A stretch of DNA of 64,000 nucleotides from Bacteroidota bacterium. Its GTDB lineage: Bacteria > Bacteroidota > Bacteroidia > Flavobacteriales > Flavobacteriaceae. The stretch lies in NCBI GenBank assembly GCA_023387965.1, contig JAEWHE010000041.1, forward strand, positions 186,001 through 250,000, written 5' to 3'. A program made the translations under genes and the position numbers. The notes below the pieces were generated by a model. It did not search any database, was not told the DNA's origin, and worked only from the letters and a program-made list of their open reading frames with translations. Positions 8,546 to 19,400 of the stretch are shown in pieces. Numbering within the stretch: the stretch's first letter is position 1; every line of letters begins with the position of its first letter.

Positions 8546-10390
8546 ATGTGCGGAATTGTTGGATATATTGGTCATAGAGAAGCTTTCCCTATTATCATTA
8601 AAGGACTAAAAAGATTGGAATACCGAGGGTACGATAGTGCCGGTATTATGCTGTTTGATGGCGAAAATATGAAAATCGCTAAAACAAAGGGAAAAGTTTC
8701 TGACCTTGAGCAAAAAGCTAACGAAATTTCTACCAACGGACACATTGGAATTGGACATACAAGATGGGCAACTCATGGAGTTCCAAACGATGTGAACTCG
8801 CATCCTCACCTTTCAAATTCAGGAGAATTGGCTATCATTCACAACGGAATCATTGAAAATTATGAACCGTTGAAACAAGAATTGATGAAGCGAGGTTATA
8901 AATTTACATCAGATACTGATACGGAAGTATTGGTGAATTTGATTGAAGACGTTCAGAAAAAAGACAAATTAAAACTTGGAAAAGCGGTTCAAATTGCTTT
9001 AAATCAAGTGGTTGGTGCGTATGCGATTGCTGTTTTTGATACAAAAAAACCAGACGAAATTGTAGCGGCAAGATTAGGAAGTCCGTTGGCAATTGGAATC
9101 GGAGAAGATGAATATTTTGTAGCTTCGGATGCATCGCCTTTTATTGAATATACTTCAAATGCGATTTATTTAGAAGATGAAGAAATGGCTATCATCAGAA
9201 AAAATAAATCAATTAAAGTTCGTAAAATTAAAGACGATACACTTGTAGATCATTACGTTCAGGAGTTGCAAATGAATTTAGAACAAATTGAAAAAGGTGG
9301 TTATGATCACTTTATGTTGAAAGAAATTTACGAACAACCAAGCGTAATTAAAGATACTTATCGCGGAAGACTTTTGGCAAACAAAGGCATTATTCAAATG
9401 GCGGGAATTGAGGACAACCTTGAAAAATTCCTTAATGCCGAAAGAATAATTATTGTAGCTTGTGGAACATCGTGGCATGCAGGATTAGTCGCAGAATATA
9501 TTTTTGAAGAATTTGCAAGAATTCCCGTAGAAGTTGAATATGCTTCAGAATTTAGATACAGAAACCCAATCATCGGACCGAAAGATGTGGTAATTGCCAT
9601 TTCTCAATCTGGTGAAACGGCTGATACTTTAGCTGCAATTAAATTAGCCAAAGAAAGAGGAGCGTTTGTTTTTGGCGTTTGTAATGTAGTAGGTTCGTCA
9701 ATTTCTCGTGAGACTCATGCAGGAGCTTATACACATGCTGGCCCAGAAATTGGAGTAGCTTCAACCAAAGCATTTACAACGCAAATCACGATTTTGACAT
9801 TGATTTCATTGCGTTTGGCAAAAGCCAAAGGAACTTTGTCTAACTCAGATTTTCATAGATATTTACAAGAATTAGAAGTAATTCCTGAAAAAGTTGCAGA
9901 AGCTTTGGAAACCAATGATATTGCCAAAGAAGTTGCGGCAATTTATAAAGATGCGCCAAACTGCCTCTATTTAGGGAGAGGATATAATTTCCCGGTGGCT
10001 TTGGAAGGAGCTTTAAAATTGAAAGAAATTTCTTATATTCATGCTGAAGGTTATCCTGCTGCGGAAATGAAACACGGTCCAATTGCATTAATTGATGAAA
10101 AAATGCCGGTAATTGTAATTGCTCCAAAACAAGGGCATTATGATAAAGTAGTAAGTAACATTCAAGAGATTAAATCAAGAAGCGGAAAAATTATTGCCGT
10201 TGTGACCAAAGGTGATGTTCAAGTTAAACAATTAGCGGATCACGTAATCGAGATTCCTGATACAATCGAAGCGTTAACGCCGTTGTTAACGACAATTCCG
10301 TTGCAATTGCTTTCTTACCACATTGCTGTGATGAGAGATTGTAACGTAGATCAACCTCGAAATTTGGCAAAATCAGTTACAGTTGAGTAA
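8546..10390 (+). CDS. glmS: Glutamine--fructose-6-phosphate aminotransferase (isomerizing)
   Basis: 614 residues, the normal length. It makes glucosamine-6-phosphate from fructose-6-phosphate and glutamine, the first step towards UDP-GlcNAc for peptidoglycan and outer-membrane glycans. Cys2 (MCGIVGYIG) is the glutaminase nucleophile, and EYRGYDSAG and GHTRWATHG follow in the same class II amidotransferase domain. Two SIS domains follow, with VACGTSWHAGL, ISQSGETADT and STKAFTTQ, then AEGYPAAEMKHGPIALI. The C-terminus PRNLAKSVTVE matches the conserved tail. No glmS ribozyme-like leader is possible in the 15-base gap upstream. A strong terminator follows. Confidence 0.98.
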   Translation: MCGIVGYIGHREAFPIIIKGLKRLEYRGYDSAGIMLFDGENMKIAKTKGKVSDLEQKANEISTNGHIGIGHTRWATHGVPNDVNSHPHLSNSGELAIIHNGIIENYEPLKQELMKRGYKFTSDTDTEVLVNLIEDVQKKDKLKLGKAVQIALNQVVGAYAIAVFDTKKPDEIVAARLGSPLAIGIGEDEYFVASDASPFIEYTSNAIYLEDEEMAIIRKNKSIKVRKIKDDTLVDHYVQELQMNLEQIEKGGYDHFMLKEIYEQPSVIKDTYRGRLLANKGIIQMAGIEDNLEKFLNAERIIIVACGTSWHAGLVAEYIFEEFARIPVEVEYASEFRYRNPIIGPKDVVIAISQSGETADTLAAIKLAKERGAFVFGVCNVVGSSISRETHAGAYTHAGPEIGVASTKAFTTQITILTLISLRLAKAKGTLSNSDFHRYLQELEVIPEKVAEALETNDIAKEVAAIYKDAPNCLYLGRGYNFPVALEGALKLKEISYIHAEGYPAAEMKHGPIALIDEKMPVIVIAPKQGHYDKVVSNIQEIKSRSGKIIAVVTKGDVQVKQLADHVIEIPDTIEALTPLLTTIPLQLLSYHIAVMRDCNVDQPRNLAKSVTVE

Positions 10391-10410
10391 TTTTTGAAAT
10401 AAAAATCATT

Positions 10411-10438
10411 AAAAGCAGGCTAAACACCTGCTTTTTTT
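10411..10438 (+). terminator. Rho-independent terminator after glmS
   Basis: AAAGCAGG and CCTGCTTT form an 8-bp stem with a short loop, followed by a T run. Confidence 0.85.
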
Positions 10439-10589
10439 ATGCCTAAATTTTTGTAATAACAAATTCAAAATATGAGAATTAGGTAAATATTAACTTTATT
10501 TAATAAAAATTGAGAAAAAAATTCTCACGTTTTTTATTAATCTCAAAATAATTTGTACTTTGGCTTTACAAACTAACAAAATCAAACCC

Positions 10590-13406
10590 ATGAAATCTTC
10601 TTTGATTATTTGGATGTTATTTCTGTGCTCATTCTCAGCATTTGCACAAAATAAAATTTCCGGTACCGTTACAGATGATAACGGATTACCCTTGCCGGCA
10701 GCCAACGTTACAATCGTAGGTGAAACCGTTGCCACTTCTACCGATGTTGATGGAAAATTTTCGATAGAAACAACACAAAACCCACCCTTTACATTAAAAA
10801 TTTCCAGCGTAGGATTTGCGGATCAGACTTTGGAAGTAACTGACTTGGCACAAGTTGTGACCGCATCAATGTTTTCGCAAGATGTAAAACTCGATGAAAT
10901 AGTAGTTTCGGCATCAAGAACCGCAGAAAGAGTGATGGAATCTCCCGTGACAATTGAAAGAATGGGAATTCAGGATGTGAAAAATACAACCGCTCCAACA
11001 TTCTACGACAACCTCGAAAATTTAAAAGAAGTACATTTCAACACCAGTAGTTTATCGTTTAAAACGGTAAATACTCGTGGATTCGCAGCAGTCGGAAACA
11101 CCCGTTTCATGCAGCTTGTGGATGGAATGGACAATTCATCGCCAGCACTTAACTTCGTGTTGGGTAACTTGATTGGGCTTTCTGAGTTAGATGTTCAAAG
11201 CGTGGAATTACTTCCTGGAGCATCTTCGGCTTTGTATGGAGCCAATGCTTTCAACGGAATTTTATTCATGAATTCTAAAAGTCCATTTACGCATCAAGGT
11301 TTAAGTTTTTACGCAAAATATGGAAAAACAAACCAAAAATTAGCTGGAACCAATGATTATTGGGACATCGGAATTCGTGGAGCTCATGCATTCTCGGAAA
11401 AAGTGGCGGCAAAAGTAAACCTTAATATTTTAGGTGCAACAGAATGGTATGCAGGAGACACTCGCGATATGACTGGAACTGCGGCCGTTGACCATTCCGG
11501 GAATCCTAATTATGATGGATTAAATTATTATGGAGACGAAGTAACCACAAATCTTCGTGGCGTAGGAACTTCATTGGCTAATTTAGGATTGATTCCTGCA
11601 GCGGCAGTAAATTTTCTTCCTAATATGAATGTGAGTCGTACAGGTTATCGCGAACAAGATATCACCGATAATAAAGTAGAAAGTGTAAAAGCGGATATGG
11701 CATTACATATTCGTCCTATGGAAGATGATTTTGAAATTATTTTGCAAAGCAAATTAGGTTTCGGAAGTACCATTTATCAAGGGGCAAACCGTTACATGCT
11801 GAAAAATTTCTTAATGCAACAACATAAATTTGAGGTAAAAAATAGAAATTTCTTCGCCAGAATTTACGCTACAACTGAAGATGCTGGAGATTCGTACGAC
11901 ATGCGTTTTACAGGTTGGAATATTAACCGCGCTTGGAAAGCAGACTCGCAATGGTTTGGAGAATATGCCGGAGCTTTTGTTCAGGCAACACTTGCCGGTG
12001 TTACTGATGAAGCACAAAAACACGCCATTGCAAGAGCAGCAGCAGATACTGGAAGATTTTTGCCTGGAACTGCAGACTACAGAAACGCATTTTCGAATGT
12101 TACCGCAAATCCTGATTTGACACAAGGTTCAAAATTTACTGATAATTCTAAATTGTATCATGGTGATGCGAACTATAATTTCAAAGAATTAACGGATTGG
12201 GCTGAAATTCAAGTAGGAGGTTCGTGGAGACAATATGTAATGAATTCCGACGGAAGTATTTTTACAGATTACGATGGTCCTATTCGATATAATGAATATG
12301 GAGCTTATACGCAAGTGACCAAACGTTTTCTTGCAGACGAAAGATTGAAATTTACAGGATCAATTCGTTATGACAAAAGCCAAAATTTCGATGGAAACTT
12401 TTCTCCAAGAGTATCATTTGTGTATTCTGCTGGAGAAAGAAAAGAACATAATTTCCGTGTATCGTACCAAACAGGTTTTAGAAACCCAACTACTCAAGAT
12501 CAGTACATTGGTCTAGATTTAGGGCCGTTTGCATTGATTGGTTCTGCACCAGACAATCTTACAAGATTTGTGGAAGATAGACCTGTTTCAATCGCTGGAC
12601 AAGCTTTCACCGGAGGTGCCGAAACTGTAACTTTAGATGGTAGAAATGCTTACGGAAACGCTTATACAGTTCCTTCAGTTCAAGCATTTGCGGCAACTGG
12701 TGATGTAACCAGACTTCAAGTGGCACAATCAGGATTGGTAGAGCCAGAAAAAGTACAAGCATTTGAATTAGGTTACCGTTCAGTAATCGATAATGATTTG
12801 ACCATTGATATCAACGGATACTATAATATTTACAATGATTTCTTGAGTACAGCAAGGGTAATTGCTCCATACTACGGAACTGTTGGAACCGATTTTACTA
12901 ATCCTTCAACTCAAGCTACTTTAGCGGCAATTCAAAACGGAGACACGCGTGTTTACCAAGTTTACACGAACTCAAATGTTGAAATTACCTCATTAGGTTT
13001 TGGTGTTGGACTGTCTAAAAAAATCTACAAAGAATTTGAATTAAGCGCAAGTTATAATTTTGCCGAATTTGATTTTGACCAAGAAAAAGATCCGGCTTTT
13101 GTGGCAGGATTCAATACCCCAAAACACCGAATTAAAGCTGGTTTAGGAAACCCAGAAATTTTCAAAAATTTCGGAGCGAATTTCAATGTTCGTTACAACA
13201 GCGAATATTTATGGCAATCTTCTTTCGGAGACGGGATGATTCCTGAAAATGTGGTATTCGATGCGCAAATTAGTTATGCAGTTCCATCAATAAAATCGAC
13301 TTTTAAATTCAGTGCTTCTAACCTTTTTGGAGATGATTATTTACAAGTAATTGGTTCGGGGATGATTGGTCAGCAATACCTTCTGTCTTGGACAATTAAT
13401 CCATAA
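10590..13406 (+). CDS. TonB-dependent outer membrane receptor
   Basis: 938 residues. A signal peptide (MKSSLIIWMLFLCSFSAFAQ) is followed by a carboxypeptidase-regulatory-like beta domain (ISGTVTDDNGLPLPAANVTI, about residues 23-100). Next is the TonB box region (LDEIVVSASRTAERV), the plug (FMQLVDGMDNSSPALN, PGASSALYGANAFNGILFM) and a long beta-barrel. It should import a scarce nutrient through the outer membrane using TonB energy. There is no SusD partner next to it, so it is not a classic glycan utilisation pair; a siderophore, cofactor or peptide substrate is equally possible. An in-frame TTG at 10560 would add ten residues before the signal peptide, so ATG 10590 is preferred. It is flanked by terminators and is probably monocistronic. 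Confidence 0.92.
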   Translation: MKSSLIIWMLFLCSFSAFAQNKISGTVTDDNGLPLPAANVTIVGETVATSTDVDGKFSIETTQNPPFTLKISSVGFADQTLEVTDLAQVVTASMFSQDVKLDEIVVSASRTAERVMESPVTIERMGIQDVKNTTAPTFYDNLENLKEVHFNTSSLSFKTVNTRGFAAVGNTRFMQLVDGMDNSSPALNFVLGNLIGLSELDVQSVELLPGASSALYGANAFNGILFMNSKSPFTHQGLSFYAKYGKTNQKLAGTNDYWDIGIRGAHAFSEKVAAKVNLNILGATEWYAGDTRDMTGTAAVDHSGNPNYDGLNYYGDEVTTNLRGVGTSLANLGLIPAAAVNFLPNMNVSRTGYREQDITDNKVESVKADMALHIRPMEDDFEIILQSKLGFGSTIYQGANRYMLKNFLMQQHKFEVKNRNFFARIYATTEDAGDSYDMRFTGWNINRAWKADSQWFGEYAGAFVQATLAGVTDEAQKHAIARAAADTGRFLPGTADYRNAFSNVTANPDLTQGSKFTDNSKLYHGDANYNFKELTDWAEIQVGGSWRQYVMNSDGSIFTDYDGPIRYNEYGAYTQVTKRFLADERLKFTGSIRYDKSQNFDGNFSPRVSFVYSAGERKEHNFRVSYQTGFRNPTTQDQYIGLDLGPFALIGSAPDNLTRFVEDRPVSIAGQAFTGGAETVTLDGRNAYGNAYTVPSVQAFAATGDVTRLQVAQSGLVEPEKVQAFELGYRSVIDNDLTIDINGYYNIYNDFLSTARVIAPYYGTVGTDFTNPSTQATLAAIQNGDTRVYQVYTNSNVEITSLGFGVGLSKKIYKEFELSASYNFAEFDFDQEKDPAFVAGFNTPKHRIKAGLGNPEIFKNFGANFNVRYNSEYLWQSSFGDGMIPENVVFDAQISYAVPSIKSTFKFSASNLFGDDYLQVIGSGMIGQQYLLSWTINP

Positions 13407-13427
13407 AAAAATATTTTTGTTTAACTC

Positions 13428-13467
13428 AAAAATGCCGCATTTCAATTTCAGATTGCGGCATTTTTTA
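13428..13467 (+). terminator. Rho-independent terminator after the TonB receptor
   Basis: AATGCCGCA pairs with TGCGGCATT across a 13-base loop and is followed by TTTTT. Confidence 0.85.
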
Positions 13468-13562
13468 TTGTATAAAAATCAATACCAAAGCGTTAAAAAC
13501 GTGTAGATTAGTTTTTTTATATTTTTTTCAATCAAATAGTATTAAATTTTCAATTTTAAAAC

Positions 13563-13570
13563 TATCTTTG
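13563..13570 (+). promoter_or_regulatory. Promoter -7 box of atpDC
   Basis: TATCTTTG matches TAnnTTTG, 61 bases before the atpD ATG. Confidence 0.6.
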
Positions 13571-13631
13571 CGCTCTGAAAAAAGATGTGTTTTTCGGAAA
13601 CCTAAATAGCTATTTAATAAATACATAAGTA

Positions 13632-15143
13632 ATGTCAAAAGTAATAGGAAAAGTTGCTCAGATCATTGGTCCGGTTGTTGACGTAGAGTTTAACGGCAAG
13701 GATGTTGAACTTCCAAAAATTTATGATTCATTAGAAATCAATAAAAAAGACGGCACTAAATTGGTGCTTGAAGTACAATCACACGTAGGAGAAAACACCG
13801 TTAGAACCATCTCAATGGATTCAACTGACGGTTTAAGCAGAGGATATGAGGTTGTTGCTACAGGAAGCCCAATCCAAATGCCAGTTGGTCCAGACGTTTA
13901 CGGACGTTTGTTCAACGTAATCGGAGATGCCATTGATGGTTTAGGAGATTTGCCAAAAACTGGCGAAAACGGATTATCAATCCACCGTCAAGCTCCTAAA
14001 TTTGAGGATCTTTCCACTTCTTCTGAAGTATTATTCACCGGAATTAAAGTAATCGATTTGATCGAACCTTATGCAAAAGGAGGAAAAATTGGTTTGTTCG
14101 GTGGAGCAGGAGTTGGTAAAACAGTATTGATTCAGGAGTTGATCAACAACATCGCAAAAGGTCACGGAGGTCTTTCGGTATTTGCAGGTGTTGGAGAAAG
14201 AACTCGTGAAGGAAACGATTTACTTCGTGAGATGTTAGAATCAGGAATTATCAAATACGGTGAAGAATTCATGCACTCTATGGAAAATGGAGGTTGGGAT
14301 CTTTCTAAAGTTGATAAAGCCGGAATGAGAGAATCTAAAGCTACTTTCGTTTTCGGACAAATGAATGAGCCGCCTGGAGCTCGTGCTCGTGTAGCACTTT
14401 CAGGACTTTCTATCGCAGAATATTTCCGTGATGGAGCTGGTTCAGATCAAGGAAAAGACGTACTTTTCTTCGTTGACAACATTTTCCGTTTTACACAAGC
14501 AGGTTCTGAAGTATCAGCACTTTTGGGACGTATGCCTTCTGCGGTAGGTTATCAACCAACTTTGGCTACAGAAATGGGTGCGATGCAAGAAAGAATTACA
14601 TCAACAAATAAAGGATCAATTACTTCAGTTCAGGCGGTTTACGTTCCTGCGGATGACTTAACGGATCCAGCTCCAGCAACAACATTTGCTCACTTAGATG
14701 CTACAACCGTATTGTCTCGTAAAATTGCTGAGCTTGGTATTTATCCTGCAGTAGATCCATTGGATTCTACTTCAAGAATTTTGACGCCACATATCTTAGG
14801 TGACGAACACTACAACTGTGCTCAAAGAGTAAAAGAAATTCTTCAAAAATACAAACAATTGCAAGACATCATCGCAATTTTAGGTATGGAAGAACTTTCT
14901 GAAGAAGATAAATTGGCGGTTTCAAGAGCGCGTCGTGTACAACGTTTCTTGTCACAACCTTTCCACGTTGCAGAGCAATTTACAGGTATTCCAGGAGTTT
15001 TGGTAGATATTAAAGACACCATCAAAGGATTTAACATGATCATTGACGGAGAATTAGATCACCTTCCAGAAGCTGCTTTCAACTTGAAAGGAACCATCGA
15101 AGACGCTATCGAAGCTGGACAAAAAATGTTGGCAGAAGCTTAA
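13632..15143 (+). CDS. atpD: F1F0 ATP synthase subunit beta
   Basis: 503 residues, slightly longer than the E. coli form as is usual in Bacteroidota. It is the catalytic subunit of the F1 head. The P-loop GGAGVGKT spans residues 157-164, followed by GERTREGNDL and the Walker B strand VLFFVDNIFRFTQAGSEVS. ALLGRMPSAVGYQPTL and DPAPATTFAHLD are also diagnostic. Only atpC follows, 46 bases downstream. The remaining ATP synthase genes are elsewhere, an arrangement known in Bacteroidota. A -7 box at 13563-13570 should drive the pair. Confidence 0.98.
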   Translation: MSKVIGKVAQIIGPVVDVEFNGKDVELPKIYDSLEINKKDGTKLVLEVQSHVGENTVRTISMDSTDGLSRGYEVVATGSPIQMPVGPDVYGRLFNVIGDAIDGLGDLPKTGENGLSIHRQAPKFEDLSTSSEVLFTGIKVIDLIEPYAKGGKIGLFGGAGVGKTVLIQELINNIAKGHGGLSVFAGVGERTREGNDLLREMLESGIIKYGEEFMHSMENGGWDLSKVDKAGMRESKATFVFGQMNEPPGARARVALSGLSIAEYFRDGAGSDQGKDVLFFVDNIFRFTQAGSEVSALLGRMPSAVGYQPTLATEMGAMQERITSTNKGSITSVQAVYVPADDLTDPAPATTFAHLDATTVLSRKIAELGIYPAVDPLDSTSRILTPHILGDEHYNCAQRVKEILQKYKQLQDIIAILGMEELSEEDKLAVSRARRVQRFLSQPFHVAEQFTGIPGVLVDIKDTIKGFNMIIDGELDHLPEAAFNLKGTIEDAIEAGQKMLAEA

Positions 15144-15189
15144 TATTTAATAGCTTAAAGCCACAAGCTTAAAGCCAAAAGCAAAAGAA

Positions 15190-15471
15190 ATGTATTTAGA
15201 AATCATATCACCCGAAGCAAAACTTTTTTCTGGAAACGTAACCTCAGTTACCGTTCCTGGAATCAATGGAGAATTTCAAATGCTAGACAATCACGCGCCA
15301 ATTATTTCAATCCTTGCCAAAGGAGATATTAAGATTGCCGCTAATAGCTTCGAATTTCCTAAAGAAGCCGAAGGACGTTTCTTTATTGGTGACGACAAAA
15401 AACAACATTTGTCAATCCAATCCGGAACATTAGAAATGAACAATAACAAAATCAACATTCTGGTAGAATAA
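15190..15471 (+). CDS. atpC: F1F0 ATP synthase subunit epsilon (short form)
   Basis: 93 residues. It has the N-terminal beta-sandwich (MYLEIISPEAKLFSGNVTSV, then GEFQMLDNHAPIISIL) but lacks the C-terminal helical hairpin that brings the E. coli protein to about 139 residues. The short form is common in Bacteroidota. Without the hairpin the usual epsilon-type inhibition of the rotor is not expected. The 46-base gap after atpD contains a direct repeat AGCTTAAAGCCA (two copies), of no clear function. Confidence 0.95.
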   Translation: MYLEIISPEAKLFSGNVTSVTVPGINGEFQMLDNHAPIISILAKGDIKIAANSFEFPKEAEGRFFIGDDKKQHLSIQSGTLEMNNNKINILVE

Positions 15472-15492
15472 TAGATTTTGTAATAATAAATG

Positions 15493-15524
15493 AAAGCCTG
15501 ATACTTTGTGTCAGGCTTTTTTTA
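15493..15524 (+). terminator. Rho-independent terminator after atpC
   Basis: AAAGCCTGA pairs with TCAGGCTTT, followed by a T run. Confidence 0.85.
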
Positions 15525-15552
15525 TTTCCAAAACAATCCGGCTATTTCCTAC

Positions 15553-15583
15553 AAAAAAAGCGCCCATCTAGGCGCTTTTTCAA
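15553..15583 (-). terminator. Rho-independent terminator after sodA
   Basis: On the minus strand AAAAAGCGCC pairs with GGCGCTTTTT and a T run follows, 19 bases after the sodA stop. Confidence 0.8.
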
Positions 15584-15601
15584 TTCTCAAAAAAGAAAAA
15601 T

Positions 15602-16210
15602 TTATTTCTCCGTAGCAAAACGTCTTGCCACTTCTTCCCAATTAATCACATTGAAAAAAGCCTCAATATAATCTGGGCGACGATTTTGATAATTCAAGTA
15701 ATACGCGTGTTCCCAAACATCCATTCCTAAAATTGGAGTTCCGCCACAACCCACGTCTGGCATCAAAGGATTATCCTGATTTGGCGTTCCGCAAACCTCA
15801 AGTTTCCCGCCTTTGTGAACACAAAGCCAAGCCCAACCTGATCCAAACTGCGTTGCACCAGCCTTAGAAAATTTTGCCTTAAACTCCTCAAACGTGCCAA
15901 AATCACGCTCAATCGCATCCAGCAAATCACCCTTCGGAAGTCCGCCACCATTTGGCGACATTACCTTCCAAAATAAATTATGGTTATAAAATCCGCCACC
16001 ATTATTTCTAACAGCCGCATTTTTTTTATCCAAATTAATCAAGATATTTTCGATCGTCAGCCCCGCAAGTTCAGTTCCTTCAATGGCTGCATTCAGGTTC
16101 GTTGTATAAGCATTATGATGTTTCGTATGATGGATTTCCATTGTTTTTGCATCAATGTGAGGCTCCAAAGCATCATAAGCATAAGGTAATTTAGGTAATT
16201 CAAATGCCAT
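15602..16210 (-). CDS. sodA: Superoxide dismutase, Mn-type or cambialistic
   Basis: 202 residues, full length, with no signal peptide, so cytoplasmic. It converts superoxide to oxygen and hydrogen peroxide. The metal ligands are visible as His27 (MEIHHTKHH), His77 (FYNHNLFW), Asp164 and His168 (GMDVWEHAYY). Second-sphere residues favour manganese: the GGG at 71-73 where iron enzymes carry Gln, and Gln145 in PNQDNPLM. A good promoter lies at 16242-16249 and its own terminator follows, so it is a single-gene unit. Confidence 0.97.
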   Translation of the reverse strand: MAFELPKLPYAYDALEPHIDAKTMEIHHTKHHNAYTTNLNAAIEGTELAGLTIENILINLDKKNAAVRNNGGGFYNHNLFWKVMSPNGGGLPKGDLLDAIERDFGTFEEFKAKFSKAGATQFGSGWAWLCVHKGGKLEVCGTPNQDNPLMPDVGCGGTPILGMDVWEHAYYLNYQNRRPDYIEAFFNVINWEEVARRFATEK

Positions 16211-16241
16211 ACGCTATCGTTTTAATGTTAAAAAATTTATC

Positions 16242-16249
16242 CAAATTTA
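16242..16249 (-). promoter_or_regulatory. Promoter of sodA
   Basis: TAAATTTG on the minus strand is the -7 box. A TTTG at 16268-16271 is 18 bases upstream, as expected for the -33 element. Confidence 0.6.
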
Positions 16250-16317
16250 ATCAATTAACTTTGGAATCAAAAATACATTTTGTTATAATTGTATTAACGT
16301 AGCGACAATTTTTTTAA

Positions 16318-16483
16318 GAAGCCAATCCCGCTTTTCGCTACAATCTTTTCTGCAAACTCCTTTTTTTGCAGGCCGAAAAAAGAGCTTCTCCCGAAGTGTC
16401 GGGAGTCGCTTTTTTCCGGCCGCAAAAAATAGTCGTTTTGCATAAAAGGATTTCCGCTACAATCGGGGCTAAACCCTGCTAAC
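16318..16483 (+). repeat. Palindromic intergenic repeat family 1, copy A
   Basis: The outer ends carry the direct repeat TTTTCGCTACAATC and TTTCCGCTACAATC. Between them is a nested palindrome: TGCAAAC with GTTTTGCA, then GGCCGAAAAAAG with CTTTTTTCCGGCC, then CTCCCGA with TCGGGAG at the tip. It ends with GGGGCTAAACCCTGCTA only 11 bases before the addA-like start codon. Copies B-F occur at 26279, 33002, 41854, 57305 and 60915. Confidence 0.8.
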
Positions 16484-16494
16484 TAGAACCAACC

Positions 16495-19400
16495 ATGCAA
16501 AAACAAGCTTTCTCAATATACGATGCATCCGCAGGAGCCGGAAAAACTTTTACCCTCGTAAAAAAATACCTCAAAATTTTGCTCACTTCTTCCAAGCAAG
16601 ATGCCTACCGAAACATTCTCGCCATCACCTTTACCAACAAAGCCGTTGGGGAAATGAAATCCCGTATCGTTAGTAATCTTTCCGAATTCTGTAAAGATTC
16701 GCCAAACGAAAAAGCACAGCAACTCATCGATAAAATCACTGAAGAGACCAATCTCAATCCTATCGAAATCAAGCAAAAGGCGCGTCAAATCATTAAAAAT
16801 TTAATTCACAATTATGCCGCTTTTGACATTTCTACCATCGATAAATTCACTCACAAAGTCATTCGCGCTTTCGCTCATGACCTTGGATTGCCACCACTTT
16901 TCGAAATTTCCCTCGAAACCGAAAATCTTTTGGCGGAAGCCGTAGATTCACTCATTGCAAAAGCCGGAGAAGACCAACTTCTAACCAAACTCTTGGTAGA
17001 TTTTACCATGGAAAAAACCGACAATGACAAGAGTTGGGACATCAGCCAAGATATTTTTCAAACCGGAAAATTGCTCCTCAACGAAGACGATCGTTCCGAA
17101 GTACAACAATTCGAGAATTATACCCTCGAGAATTTTGGCGAAATCAAAAATAAAATCAAGCAAAACGTAGATTTACTCGAAGAGAGATGCATTGGCGAAG
17201 CCCAAAAAATATTACAAACCATTGCCAACCACAATATCAACGAAGCCTCATTTAGCGGACAATATTTTCCAAAACACCTGCGTTCCATTGCCGAAAATAA
17301 ATTTAATCCCAGCAATAAAACCTATCACGAACCCGACGATATCAAAATCAATAAAGCCGCACCAGATCGCGATGCCATTGAAGCCATCATTCCTGAAATC
17401 CTTCAATCGCTTTCCGAAATTTATCAAACCAAAGCGAAAATTAATTTTTTTCAAGCATTTTTAAAAAATATTACGCCACTTTCGTTGCTTAACAAAGTCA
17501 GTCAGGAACTCAACAGGATTCAAGATGAACAAAATATTCTGTCCATTGCGGAGTTTAATTCCATTATCCACAAAGAAATTCAAAATCAACCGGCTCCTTT
17601 TATTTACGAGCGTTTAGGTGAAAAATACCGACATTTTTTTATTGATGAATTTCAGGATACGTCAGAGATGCAATGGCAAAATTTGATTCCGCTAATCGGG
17701 AACGCTTTAGCAGGTCAAGACGAATATGGCAAGCAAGGTTCGCTGATGATTGTGGGAGATCCCAAGCAATCCATTTACCGTTGGCGTGGTGGAAAAGCCG
17801 AACAGTTTATTGAAATGGCAAAAAATAATAGTCCGTTTCCGCATCAAGAAACCAAGTTAGAGCATTTGGCTATCAATTATCGGAGTTATTCTGAAGTGAT
17901 TGAGTTTAACAATCGTTTTTTTAAATTGCTTTCGGAAAAATTTGAAAACGAAGATTACCGCAAACTTTATTTTGAAAATAGTCATCAGGAAACTAACAAC
18001 AAAAAAGGCGGTTACGTGAATATTTCTTTCATCAAAAATGTAGAAGATAACTACGATGAAGAACCGCCGGAAAAAAGCCAGCTTTATTGCGAAGCCGTTC
18101 TTGAGACCATTCACAAGGTTTTAGACAAAGGTTTTACTTTGGCAGAAATCGCCATTTTAACCCGAAACAAAAAAGCAGGAACCGAACTCGCTAATTTCCT
18201 GACACAAAATAATATTGACATCCTTTCGAGCGAAACTTTAATGATTGCCAACGCTACCGAAGTTATTTTTGTCCTCAATACGTTGCGCTATCTCAACAAC
18301 GTGAATAATCGCGAGGCAAAAGCCGGAATGCTGTTTTTTATCGGACAGTTTTTTGAAGAAATTTTACCGCTTCACGATTTTATTGCCAATGGAATGCAAG
18401 CCAAATTGGAAGATGATTTTGAGCGGTTTTTGCAACGGTATGATTTCAAAATTTCGTTGTCGGATTTAAAGAAAAAATCGCTTTATGAAAGTGTGGAGAC
18501 GATTATTTCGACTTTTGTAAAACAGAAAGCAGACAACGCTTATCTTCAATATTTTCTGGACATTGTCTTGGAACGCGACATGAAAAATAGTGCTGGTGCA
18601 AGTGATTTTTTAAGTTATTGGGACAAAAACGGACACAAATTCAGCATTCCTTCGCCGGAAGGGAAAAACGCCGTTAAAATCATGACGATTCATAAGTCAA
18701 AAGGATTGGAGTTTCCAGTTGTGATTTTTCCTTTTGCCGAAGAAAATTATTCGAGAACGCATCGCGAAAAATTATGGCTCAACAATACCGAAGATTCTAT
18801 TGAAATTCCTCGGGTTTTAATCAATAAAAATCAAGATGTAAAAACTTTTGGAGAAGAAGCGGCAACTCTTTTTCAGCAAAAAACACAAGAAGATTTGCTG
18901 GACAATATTAATGTAATTTATGTTGCACTGACAAGAGCTGAGGAGCAACTTTATATTATTTCTTCGAAAAATATTTCTAAAAAAGGCGAATTCCCCAATA
19001 ACAATATGTGTCGGTTTTTTATTGATTATATTCAACATTTTGAAAATGACAATGACGTAGAAAAATTTGAATACGAAATTGGAAATTCTGAAAAAATTTC
19101 GGAACCAAAACCCGAAATCCCTGATTCTAAAAAAGTGCCTTACATCACTGAATTATTGCAACCGAAAGCGATAAAAATCGCGCAACGAGAAGCTTTAATG
19201 TGGGGTGGAAAACAACTGGAAGCCATCGAATACGGGAATATTGTACATGAGATTTTGTCTTGGATTAAAACCGAAAGTGACGTAGAAACGGCATTAGAAA
19301 AAGCAATCGAAAATGCATTAATTACAATCATTCAAGTCGAGCAAGTAAAAAAAACTTTGTTGGCGGTACTTCGTCATCCGGAACTTCAGGAAGCCTTCGC

